NCBI GenBank assembly: GCA_946186125.1
Contig: CAMHLZ010000005.1
Span: forward strand, 1-64,000
DNA: 64,000 nucleotides
Direction of reading: 5' to 3'
DNA from: an uncultured Lachnospira sp.
GTDB lineage: Bacteria; Bacillota; Clostridia; Lachnospirales; Lachnospiraceae
How positions within the stretch are numbered: the stretch's first letter is position 1; the number at the start of each line of letters is the position of its first letter. The position numbers and the translations under genes were made by a program. The notes beneath the pieces are model-generated. The model was not told the DNA's origin. It made no database searches and saw only the letters and a program-made list of their open reading frames with translations. Below, in pieces: positions 56,904-64,000 of the stretch.

Positions 56904-58745
56904 TTACCCGATTTCAACAAAATGTTTACGATACCATAACAAGAATGCATATATCGTCCATACTTTTCTCGAATTATCACACTTGCCGTTATAATGATCA
57001 TCTAATAATTTTTCCAGTTCAGATGTATGGAAAAATTGTTCTGCTTCTTTAGATGTAAGTGTATCCTTTACCATGTGGTAATATTTGTCTTCACGAAGCC
57101 AATTACGCACCGGAATCGGAAATCCGAGTTTTTTTCTTTCAGCTGTTATATCCGGCATAAATTCATTCGCTGCTTTTCTAAAATACCTTTTAGTCTCATG
57201 CTTGTCAACCCTGTGCTTTACGGGAACCGAAAACGCTACCTTAGCTACTTCTCTGTCTAAAAACGGAACTCTGACTTCCAAAGAATGTGCCATGCTCATC
57301 GTGTCTGCTTTATTCAGGATATCTCCCCAAAGCCACGTATTTATGTCTATATATTGCATTTTTGTAATATCGTCTTTGTCCCTGACTTTATCATACAGCG
57401 GCTTTGTAATGCTCTGCGGTGTATGCTTTTTCTTTGGATTCTTTAATATTTTATATACTTCTTTTGTTCTGAAAATATAAGCATTTCCTATATATCGTTC
57501 TTCTAAATCCTGCCCTGCCCTTATTATATAATTTTTTCCTTTAAATGACATTGGCAGCTTACTAAATGCTTTAGACAGCCCACGTCTTACCGGTTTTGGA
57601 ATTTTATACATAGGTGCCAGTGCATATGGTGATTTATAAATATTATATCCTCCAAACAGTTCGTCCGAACCTTCTCCGGATAATACAACTTTTACCTGCT
57701 CACTTGCTAATTTACACAAGAAATACAAAGCTATACATGAAGGATCTGAAAGTGGTTCATCAACGTGATTAAGAATAACCGGAAGCTCATCAAAAAATTC
57801 TTTGGTAGATATAAGCTTACTTTTATTCTTAACACCAACATAATCAGATAATGTCTTTGCAAGTGGAATTTCATTACATCTTGGATAATCAAATCCTACA
57901 CTGAATGTCTTATCAAGATTACTTCTTGCAACGATATAACTCGAATCCACACCACCTGATAGGAATCCGCCTACTTCCGTATCACTGATTTTATGTGCCT
58001 CTATAGAATTCTTCATGACATCATTCACCATTTTGACTGCATCATCAAAAGAAATGGTATCATCAGTATTAAATACAGGCTCCCAATATCTCTCTATTTC
58101 AAATTTTCCGTCTTTCCAAAAAAGACAGTGTGCCGGCGGCAATCGGAATATTCCTTTATAAAATGTTTCATCTAGCACCGAATATTGAAATGATAAATAA
58201 CTTTCCAATGCTTCCTCGTTAAGTTTTTTCTTAACTGTCGGAAACTTAAGAATAGACTTTATCTCTGAACCAAACACGAAATCCTTACCAATATTCGTAT
58301 AATATAACGGCTTAATACCAAAAATATCTCTTGCTATAAGCATCTCTTTTTTATTGATGTCCCATATTGCAAATGCATACATGCCTCTCAACATCTTAAG
58401 AAGTTTTTTACCATACTCTTCGTACCCATGCACCAAAACCTCCGTATCAGCATCAGTCTTGAATACATGTCCTCTGGTAATCAAATCTTCTTTTATAGTC
58501 TGATAATTATATATCTCTCCATTAAATACAACAACTAAAGAACCATCTTCATTGTACATAGGCTGTTTTCCGTTATTGATTCCAATAATACTCAATCTTC
58601 TGAAACCAAGACCGGTCATATCATCTATATGAGTTCCTGAATCATCCGGACCCCTGTGAATTATAGCATTCATCATTTCAATCAAGTTTTCGCTATATTC
58701 CTGCGCTTTTCCTTCTTCAGTAATATATCCCGCAAATCCACACAT
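56904..58745 (-). CDS. asnB: Asparagine synthase, glutamine-hydrolysing (613 aa)
   Basis: Converts aspartate to asparagine with glutamine and ATP. Catalytic Cys2 in MCGFAGY, class-II amidotransferase domain (1-200: 'IIHRGPDDSG', 'VVFNGEIYNY'), synthetase domain with the PP-loop LSGGVDSS (about 262-269) and 'LSGEGSDELFGGY'. Length typical. SD AAAGGAATG before the ATG. Divergent from ylbJ; 14 bases upstream of the MBL gene. Confidence 0.96.
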   Translation of the reverse strand: MCGFAGYITEEGKAQEYSENLIEMMNAIIHRGPDDSGTHIDDMTGLGFRRLSIIGINNGKQPMYNEDGSLVVVFNGEIYNYQTIKEDLITRGHVFKTDADTEVLVHGYEEYGKKLLKMLRGMYAFAIWDINKKEMLIARDIFGIKPLYYTNIGKDFVFGSEIKSILKFPTVKKKLNEEALESYLSFQYSVLDETFYKGIFRLPPAHCLFWKDGKFEIERYWEPVFNTDDTISFDDAVKMVNDVMKNSIEAHKISDTEVGGFLSGGVDSSYIVARSNLDKTFSVGFDYPRCNEIPLAKTLSDYVGVKNKSKLISTKEFFDELPVILNHVDEPLSDPSCIALYFLCKLASEQVKVVLSGEGSDELFGGYNIYKSPYALAPMYKIPKPVRRGLSKAFSKLPMSFKGKNYIIRAGQDLEERYIGNAYIFRTKEVYKILKNPKKKHTPQSITKPLYDKVRDKDDITKMQYIDINTWLWGDILNKADTMSMAHSLEVRVPFLDREVAKVAFSVPVKHRVDKHETKRYFRKAANEFMPDITAERKKLGFPIPVRNWLREDKYYHMVKDTLTSKEAEQFFHTSELEKLLDDHYNGKCDNSRKVWTIYAFLLWYRKHFVEIG

Positions 58746-58802
58746 TCTTCATCATTCCTTTCCACGCAATCATATCACAAATGTATATTATGTTGCAATA
58801 AT

Positions 58803-58832
58803 TTGTTTGCATATATTAGTTATTTCTATAAT
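58803..58832 (+). promoter_or_regulatory. Putative promoter of ylbJ
   Basis: TTGTTT (58803-58808), 18-bp spacer, TATAAT (58827-58832). It would start transcription within a few bases of the ATG at 58843, and no SD is visible, so the mRNA would be nearly leaderless if this promoter is the one used. Confidence 0.5.
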
Positions 58833-58842
58833 ATAATATTTT

Positions 58843-59751
58843 ATGATTAAAAAAATTTTATATTTAAATGCAATAATAGTATTTATTCTTTTAATTTTAT
58901 ATAACAGAATTGTTTTTTCCGGTGCCCAAAAAGGTATTGAGCTTATAATGTGTACAATAGTTCCATCTATTTTTCCTTTTTTAATAATTTCCGGAATATT
59001 TTCTGCCACAAACATAATCAGATTTACAGGACATTTACTATATCCTATAATTCACAAGACTCTTGGACTCTCTTCTGCATCAGGATATATCATACTAATC
59101 GGTTTTTTTTGTGGTTATCCTATAGCATCCAAAGTATGCTCTGAATTAGTTGAATCAGGACAAATATCAGTAAATGAAGGTAACTATCTGCTTACATTTA
59201 TTAATAATCCAAGTCCTTCCTTCGTTTTTACATATATATCAGGTATACTACTGCATAATACATCAAGTAACACTAAGTTAGCAATTGCTATATATACTCC
59301 TGTTATCCTGACTGCATTTATAATAAACCCTTTTGTAAGAAAAAATTTTAACTATTCATCTCTGTCTTTACATGATAACACGCCGGATAATTACATTGAT
59401 TTCGAGAAAATATTTGATTCATCTTTGATTACGATGATTCATATTTCAGAATACGTTCTGATATTTTCCATATTATGTGAATTTATAAAACTGATTCCCT
59501 GCAGAATATGTTCTATAGTTATTTCGGCATTATTAGAAATAACAAACGGAACATACGTAATAGGAATAAGCACACTGCCTTATAAAATCAGATATTATGC
59601 CATTATTTTTTTCACATCACTTGGCGGATTGTCTGCATCTTTACAAGTAAAAAGTGTAATCAGATGCAGTTCTCTAAGTATTAAATGGTATATAGCCGGC
59701 AAGTTGTTATCTTCTACATTAACTCTGCTCCTAATCATGATATTCTTATAA
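58843..59751 (+). CDS. ylbJ: YlbJ-like sporulation integral membrane protein (302 aa)
   Basis: Polytopic membrane protein with about eight hydrophobic segments and the nucleoside-transporter-like gate motif 'GFFCGYPIASKVCSELVESG' and 'NNPSPSFVFTYI'. In Bacillus, YlbJ is made under the mother-cell sigma factor and is needed for spore cortex formation. Its presence suggests a sporulation gene set or its remains. Start ATG 58843 lacks an SD. It converges with the coiled-coil gene through a shared hairpin. Confidence 0.88.
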   Translation: MIKKILYLNAIIVFILLILYNRIVFSGAQKGIELIMCTIVPSIFPFLIISGIFSATNIIRFTGHLLYPIIHKTLGLSSASGYIILIGFFCGYPIASKVCSELVESGQISVNEGNYLLTFINNPSPSFVFTYISGILLHNTSSNTKLAIAIYTPVILTAFIINPFVRKNFNYSSLSLHDNTPDNYIDFEKIFDSSLITMIHISEYVLIFSILCEFIKLIPCRICSIVISALLEITNGTYVIGISTLPYKIRYYAIIFFTSLGGLSASLQVKSVIRCSSLSIKWYIAGKLLSSTLTLLLIMIFL

Positions 59752-59759
59752 CGCAGAAT

Positions 59760-59786
59760 AAACGTCAGGACAAATGCCTGACGTTT
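59760..59786. terminator. Bidirectional hairpin between ylbJ and the coiled-coil gene
   Basis: Perfect 10-bp stem AAACGTCAGG / CCTGACGTTT with a 7-base loop; T-rich ends on both strands. Confidence 0.85.
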
Positions 59787-59790
59787 ATAA

Positions 59791-60441
59791 TCACTCTGTA
59801 TCCATATTTTCTTCAAGAATCTCTTCATCAAATCCAATCTCAAGATTATCAGCAAAATCATCATCTATTCCATTATCTTCATTTTCCTGTACATTCTCAT
59901 CATCTGAAGGATATAGCTCACTCCTGTTAGCAACAACAACATCCAAACTCTGATTCAATGATTTCATGAAATTATCATACTTTATAGTAACGTTTTCCAT
60001 AGTATGAGTAATAATATTTTGAAGATTAGCTAAGACATCATCAGTATATTGCATAGCACCACTTCGTATAGTATTCGCATCCTGATTCGCACTGTCTAAT
60101 ATCTCCTGTGCCTGTGCCTGCGCCTGTGCAACAATACTATCGGCTTCTTCATAAGCCTGAGTCATAATCTCATGCTGGCTTATCAACTCTTCCTTCTGCT
60201 CATTCGCCTTTTGTAATATGGCATCAGCCTTTGCCTTTGCATCTTTTAATATCGCATCCTTATTTGCTATAATTCTTTTATATTTTTTTATCTCATCAGG
60301 AGTCTTTAGTCTTAATTCAGAAATAAGTTCATCAATCTCCTCTTTATTAACTATAATCTTCGTACCATTTGACAATGGCTGAAATTTACAATTATCCAAA
60401 TAATCTTCTATCTCTATAATAGTCTGTTCAATCTTACTCAT
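59791..60441 (-). CDS. DivIVA/ATPase-subunit-H-like coiled-coil protein (216 aa)
   Basis: Helical protein with an Ala/Gln/Lys-rich coiled coil at about 55-140 ('KAKADAILQKANEQKEEL', 'AQAQAQEILDSANQDANTI') and a very acidic C-terminal tail. Such proteins are often labelled V-type ATPase subunit H or DivIVA-like in Clostridia; there is no ATPase operon here, so an enzyme role is unlikely. The start is set at ATG 60441 (MSKIEQT): AAAGG abuts the earlier ATG (60453) and is well spaced for this one. Position next to rsmD suggests a housekeeping, perhaps division-related, role (inference). Confidence 0.75.
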   Translation of the reverse strand: MSKIEQTIIEIEDYLDNCKFQPLSNGTKIIVNKEEIDELISELRLKTPDEIKKYKRIIANKDAILKDAKAKADAILQKANEQKEELISQHEIMTQAYEEADSIVAQAQAQAQEILDSANQDANTIRSGAMQYTDDVLANLQNIITHTMENVTIKYDNFMKSLNQSLDVVVANRSELYPSDDENVQENEDNGIDDDFADNLEIGFDEEILEENMDTE

Positions 60442-60512
60442 ACTAAGCAACATCCTTTCATGTATAATACCAACCCATATAATATTACCACGTATTTAAA
60501 AATAAAACAATC

Positions 60513-61073
60513 CTACATTTTTTCTTTTTGCATGAAAACATGCTTATTTGTTTTATACATTTTCTCTTTTATTAATTTAAACCCTGTATCACCAAGATAA
60601 GACATATCTGTCTGCTTCGAACATTCAGCAATAACAACCGTATTTTCATCCATTATACTACTTTTAGATAATATTTTTAAAACGTTTTTTTCATGTGCAC
60701 AATTATACGGCGGATCCATAAATATATAATCAAAAACTTCATTTTTTGTTCCAAGAATATTTATGGCAGACTCAGCTTTCATGCTCATCACTTCTGCTTT
60801 GTCTTGTAATCGTGTAAATTGCAGATTTTCTTTAATACACATTACAGCTTTGGGATTAATTTCAACAAATACGGCTTTTTTCGCACCCCTGCTTAATGCC
60901 TCAATGCCTATTGCACCACTTCCGCTGAATAAATCCAAAAATCTGCACCCATACATGTCGTCGTGTATCATATTAAATAATGTTTCTTTGATACGGTCTG
61001 TCGTCGGTCTGGTATCATTGCCTTCTATAGTTTTTAATCGTAAACTCTTTGCTCTTCCTGATATCACTCGCAT
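60513..61073 (-). CDS. rsmD: 16S rRNA (guanine966-N2)-methyltransferase RsmD (186 aa)
   Basis: Methylates G966 in 16S rRNA. Start at ATG 61073 (MRVISGRAKSLRLKT), with GGGAG 7 bases upstream; longer in-frame extensions overlap the cheR terminator. Motifs: 'TRPTTDRIKETLFNMI', SAM-binding 'LDLFSGSGAIGIEALSRGA' and catalytic DPPY (about 116-119). Length is typical of the family. Confidence 0.95.
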   Translation of the reverse strand: MRVISGRAKSLRLKTIEGNDTRPTTDRIKETLFNMIHDDMYGCRFLDLFSGSGAIGIEALSRGAKKAVFVEINPKAVMCIKENLQFTRLQDKAEVMSMKAESAINILGTKNEVFDYIFMDPPYNCAHEKNVLKILSKSSIMDENTVVIAECSKQTDMSYLGDTGFKLIKEKMYKTNKHVFMQKEKM

Positions 61074-61104
61074 ATTGAATCTCCCTGATAAAATATTCTT
61101 AACA

Positions 61105-61136
61105 GTAAAAGCAAGTCTCAAAAGACTTGCTTTTAC
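61105..61136 (-). terminator. Terminator of cheR
   Basis: A perfect 14-bp stem GTAAAAGCAAGTCT / AGACTTGCTTTTAC with a 4-base loop, two bases beyond the cheR stop (61138). Confidence 0.9.
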
Positions 61137-61137
61137 A

Positions 61138-61911
61138 TTATATCTTTCTGTAGAAAAAAGATTTTGTTGATTCAAAATTTAAGTTTTTGTAATTTACTAT
61201 CTGTTCTGTACTGCCAACAAATAATATACCACCTTTTTTTAATGAATCATTAAACTTCTTATAAATCTCATTTTTCGCATCATCTGTAAAATATATAACA
61301 ACATTCCTACAAACAATCATATCACAGCCTGTAGGATAACTGTCTTTTAACAGATTATGCTGCTTAAACTCAACACGAGATTTCACCTCATCGTTGACCT
61401 GATAATTATTTTCACCAATCTTGGTCATATACTTGTCAACATATTTTCTCGGTAAACCTAAAAGGCTTTTTTTATTGTAGAGACCAGCTCTGGCTTTTTC
61501 AAGAACCTGCTTGTCAATATCTGTAGCAATTATCTTAATCTGATTCAATGGAATAAAATCAGCTAACGTCATCACTAACGAATATGGCTCATCTCCTGTG
61601 GAACAGGCAGCACTCCATATCTTGAGACTTTTTCCAAATTGTTTAATAAGATACGGATATAGCTCTTTCTCAAGATATTCCCACTGCTCAGGATTTCGAT
61701 AAAACTCAGACACATTAATAGTCAGGTAATTAACGAATTCCTCAAATAATGCAGTATCGTTCTTTAAAGCCAAAACATAATCATCATACCCCTTATACTT
61801 ATTCTTTGTTATTAATGTATCGATTCTACGCTTCATCTGACGCTCTTTATATGCATTCAAATCAATACGGGTTAATTTAAAAACCTGTTCTTTAAATCCT
61901 GTATAATCCAA
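61138..61911 (-). CDS. cheR: Chemotaxis protein methyltransferase CheR (257 aa)
   Basis: Methylates glutamates of chemoreceptors with SAM. N-terminal helical domain ('YKERQMKRRIDTLI'), then the methyltransferase domain with 'EFYRNPEQWEYLE', 'IWSAACSTGDEPYSLVM', 'TDID' and 'CRNVVIYF'. Complete length. No other che or flagellar gene is in the window, so it stands alone here. Confidence 0.95.
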   Translation of the reverse strand: MDYTGFKEQVFKLTRIDLNAYKERQMKRRIDTLITKNKYKGYDDYVLALKNDTALFEEFVNYLTINVSEFYRNPEQWEYLEKELYPYLIKQFGKSLKIWSAACSTGDEPYSLVMTLADFIPLNQIKIIATDIDKQVLEKARAGLYNKKSLLGLPRKYVDKYMTKIGENNYQVNDEVKSRVEFKQHNLLKDSYPTGCDMIVCRNVVIYFTDDAKNEIYKKFNDSLKKGGILFVGSTEQIVNYKNLNFESTKSFFYRKI

Positions 61912-62003
61912 AGATTATTCACCTCCAAATTATTATGCACCCGAAAATCATAATTGAACTTCGATACTAAACATTTACAAGCACATTATAAAGTTTCCTA
62001 CAA

Positions 62004-63086
62004 TTAATCTTCCTTTTCTTCAGTTGACTCATTATCTTTTAAAAGAGCTTTTATGCTTAAGCTGATTTTCTTCTCGTCAGCATTGAAATCTACAACTTTA
62101 GCTTCAACTTCCTGGCCAACTTTTAATACATCAGCAGGCTTATCAATATGCTCTTTTGCAATCTGAGAAACATGTAAAAGTGCGTCAACACCTGTTTCTA
62201 ATTCAACAAATGCACCAAAATCTGTCATTCTGGCAACTGTTCCTTTTACTACACTGCCAACTGCATAGTTAGCAGATGCTTTTAACCAAGGATTTGTATC
62301 ATCAAACTTAAGACTTAACGCAATCTTCTCACCATTAATTTCTTTAACAAGAACCTTAAGTTCTGTTCCAACTTTGAAATTCTTCTTTGGATTCTCAACT
62401 CTTCCCCATGACATCTCTGAAATGTGAAGCAATCCGTCAATTCCACCTAAATCGATGAAAGCACCAAAATCAGTAACATTCTTAACAACACCTGTAACTG
62501 TCTGTCCAACTTTAATGCTGTCAAGTAATTCTTTTCTCTTCTCAGCTTTCTCAGCAGCTAATAACTGCTTACGGTCACCAATGATTCTTCTCTTTCTTGG
62601 GTTGAATTCTGTAATAACAAATTCAATCTCCTGTCCCATGTACTTATTCAAGTCTTTTTCAAAAGTGTCTGATACAAGACTTGCCGGAATAAATACTCTT
62701 GACTCTTCAACTGATACACTTAATCCGCCCGGATTAACCTGTACAACTTTTGCCTTAAGAACCTCTTTAGCATCAAATGCTTCTTCAAGTCTCTTATTTC
62801 CTTTTTCTGCTGCAAGCTTCTTATAAGATAACATAACCTGACCTTCGCCATCATTTACCTTAACAACTTTAGCTTCCATCTTGTCTCCAACAGATACGCA
62901 TGTAGTGAGATCTACATTCGGTGTATTGGTATATTCGTTTCTTGAAATAATACCATCTGACTTGTAACCTATATTCAAGACGATTTCATCTTCTTTTACG
63001 CTGATTACTGTGCCTTCAACAATCTCTCCTGTACGTATTTGTTTCATTTCTGTTTCTTCAAACATCTGTTCAAAACTTTCTGACAT
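62004..63086 (-). CDS. S1 RNA-binding domain protein, RpsA-like (360 aa)
   Basis: Four S1 domains (about 16-85, 100-165, 185-255 and 272-342); the last two carry the canonical 'DFGAFIDLGGIDGLLHISEM' and 'DFGAFVELETGVDALLHVSQ'. Corresponds to the short ribosomal protein S1 homologues of Firmicutes. It overlaps ispH by 17 bases, the widespread ispH-rpsA pairing that in some Clostridia is a fused gene. The ends are acidic (ESTEEKED). Confidence 0.92.
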   Translation of the reverse strand: MSESFEQMFEETEMKQIRTGEIVEGTVISVKEDEIVLNIGYKSDGIISRNEYTNTPNVDLTTCVSVGDKMEAKVVKVNDGEGQVMLSYKKLAAEKGNKRLEEAFDAKEVLKAKVVQVNPGGLSVSVEESRVFIPASLVSDTFEKDLNKYMGQEIEFVITEFNPRKRRIIGDRKQLLAAEKAEKRKELLDSIKVGQTVTGVVKNVTDFGAFIDLGGIDGLLHISEMSWGRVENPKKNFKVGTELKVLVKEINGEKIALSLKFDDTNPWLKASANYAVGSVVKGTVARMTDFGAFVELETGVDALLHVSQIAKEHIDKPADVLKVGQEVEAKVVDFNADEKKISLSIKALLKDNESTEEKED

Positions 63087-63921
63087 TAGTATGAACCTCC
63101 TCGATAATATTATTTGGGGTTGATGCCCCAGCTGTAATACCTACGCAACTACTAGATTGAAGTTCGCACAAATCGATATCTTCTATTGTTTGTATATAAT
63201 ATGTTCTCATACATTCCTTACGACATATTTCATATAACTTCTGTGTATTAGAACTGTTTTTTCCACCTATTACAATCATAGAATCAACATTTGCCGCTAT
63301 TTTCTTTGCTTCCGCCTGTCGTTCGTGTGTCGCGTTACATATAGTATCTAAAACATTTATATCATAACTCTTTTTAGAAATAATTTCAACAAGATATTTA
63401 AATTTATTGTAATTAAATGTCGTTTGAGATACGATACATATTTTTTCACCGGGTGCTACAATAAATTTATCGGCTTCTTCTTCATTTCCGATAATAGTAG
63501 TATTTTTACCCGACCATCCTCTTATACCCTTTACTTCAGGATGTTCTTTGTTGCCTATTATAACTATATGTCTACCTTTATTCTTTTCTTTTTCTACGAT
63601 TTTATGTATTTTTAACACAAAAGGACACGTAGCATCTACAATATGCAAATTATTGCTTTTTGCAATATCATATACTTCCTTGTCAACACCGTGGGAACGA
63701 ATAATCACTATCCCCTCCTTAACATTTCTCAATTCATCTTTTGAATTTATAATTGAAACACCTTTTTTCGCAAGATCGTTCACTACCTCTTCATTATGTA
63801 TTATAGGTCCATAGGTATAAATTTTTTTTTCATCTGAACATTTTATCTGTTCATAAACTTTATCTACTGCCCTTTTTACTCCAAAGCAAAATCCTGCTGT
63901 TTTTGCAACAATTACTTCCAC
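63070..63921 (-). CDS. ispH: 4-hydroxy-3-methylbut-2-enyl diphosphate reductase (283 aa)
   Basis: Last enzyme of the MEP isoprenoid pathway, a 4Fe-4S protein. The three cluster cysteines are Cys12 (AGFCFGV), Cys99 (DATCPF) and Cys195 (DTICNAT), and active-site 'SQTTFN' is present. Start GTG at 63921, whose first base is the last base of the upstream cmk stop (TAGTG), with GAGGAG upstream. It overlaps the S1-domain gene. Order cmk-ispH-rpsA is conserved in Clostridia. Confidence 0.96.
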   Translation of the reverse strand: MEVIVAKTAGFCFGVKRAVDKVYEQIKCSDEKKIYTYGPIIHNEEVVNDLAKKGVSIINSKDELRNVKEGIVIIRSHGVDKEVYDIAKSNNLHIVDATCPFVLKIHKIVEKEKNKGRHIVIIGNKEHPEVKGIRGWSGKNTTIIGNEEEADKFIVAPGEKICIVSQTTFNYNKFKYLVEIISKKSYDINVLDTICNATHERQAEAKKIAANVDSMIVIGGKNSSNTQKLYEICRKECMRTYYIQTIEDIDLCELQSSSCVGITAGASTPNNIIEEVHTNVRKF

Positions 63922-64000
63922 TATATATTTTTCTCCTCTATTATTTTTTTGATAGTATCAACTACCTGCTCTATTGTCATATCAGAACTGTCAACTCTTA
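63921..64000 (-). CDS. cmk: Cytidylate kinase, C-terminal end only
   Basis: The minus-strand frame reads RVDSSDMTIEQVVDTIKKII then EEKNI and TAG at 63921-63923. This matches the usual end of (d)CMP kinase (IDSSDMTIEEVVDxI). The 5' part lies beyond the right edge. It is in the expected place before ispH. Confidence 0.85.
   Translation of the reverse strand, partial: RVDSSDMTIEQVVDTIKKIIEEKNI

Overview
The window is low-GC DNA with Gram-positive (Clostridia) gene content and order. A plsX-acpP-rnc-smc-ftsY block, a YceD-rpmF pair, a cmk-ispH-S1 operon, YlbJ, GGDEF/HD-GYP proteins and large BspA-type surface proteins together point to Lachnospiraceae (a Eubacterium, Lachnospira or Butyrivibrio-like gut or rumen anaerobe). 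The family assignment is inference from gene content. No rRNA, tRNA or CRISPR array was seen.

Region 1 (1-15.3 kb, all minus strand): a tandem array of five secreted BspA-like leucine-rich-repeat proteins; the last runs off the left edge. Four share nearly identical signal peptides and nearly identical C-terminal Ig-like plus fibronectin-III modules. They differ mainly in the number of 23-residue LRRs and in the presence of a Thr-rich stalk. Three intergenic gaps carry the same imperfect palindrome. Exact internal duplications show that the array is still recombining.

Region 2 (15.3-17.8 kb): two small HTH regulators, divergently transcribed with strong promoters. A 10-bp motif lies in the promoter spacer of the 63-aa regulator, again just downstream of that promoter, and a third time over a putative promoter facing the BspA array. 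A Rpn-type PD-(D/E)XK nuclease/transposase follows.

Region 3 (17.9-33.0 kb, minus strand): a polymorphic-toxin locus. A 3407-aa secreted RHS/YD-repeat protein ends in a HINT domain and an HNH-like (HH) nuclease tip, with its immunity gene next. Downstream is a graveyard of displaced cassettes: RHS-core remnants, toxin tails, four further immunity genes or copies, hairpin terminators and a segmental duplication. Two copies of a 160-bp MITE with TA target duplications each interrupt a cassette gene. One of the interrupted genes is a toxin remnant that overlaps an immunity gene and is easily missed.

Region 4 (33.4-64 kb): housekeeping genes, mostly minus strand. They include a GH13 lipoprotein, an HD-GYP protein and a degenerate GGDEF protein, ilvA, ftsY, smc, rnc, acpP, plsX, rpmF, yceD, a cysteine synthase, a zinc-ribbon membrane protein with an atypical papain-like protease, ackA, a GH31 glucosidase with a LacI-type operator, tmcAL, a PFL/ACT pair, a YycJ-like hydrolase, asnB, ylbJ, a coiled-coil protein, rsmD, cheR, an S1-domain protein, ispH and the end of cmk. 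Several members (YlbM/TmcAL, YlbN/YceD, RpmF, YlbJ, YlbH/RsmD) correspond to the ylb cluster of Bacillus, here dispersed.
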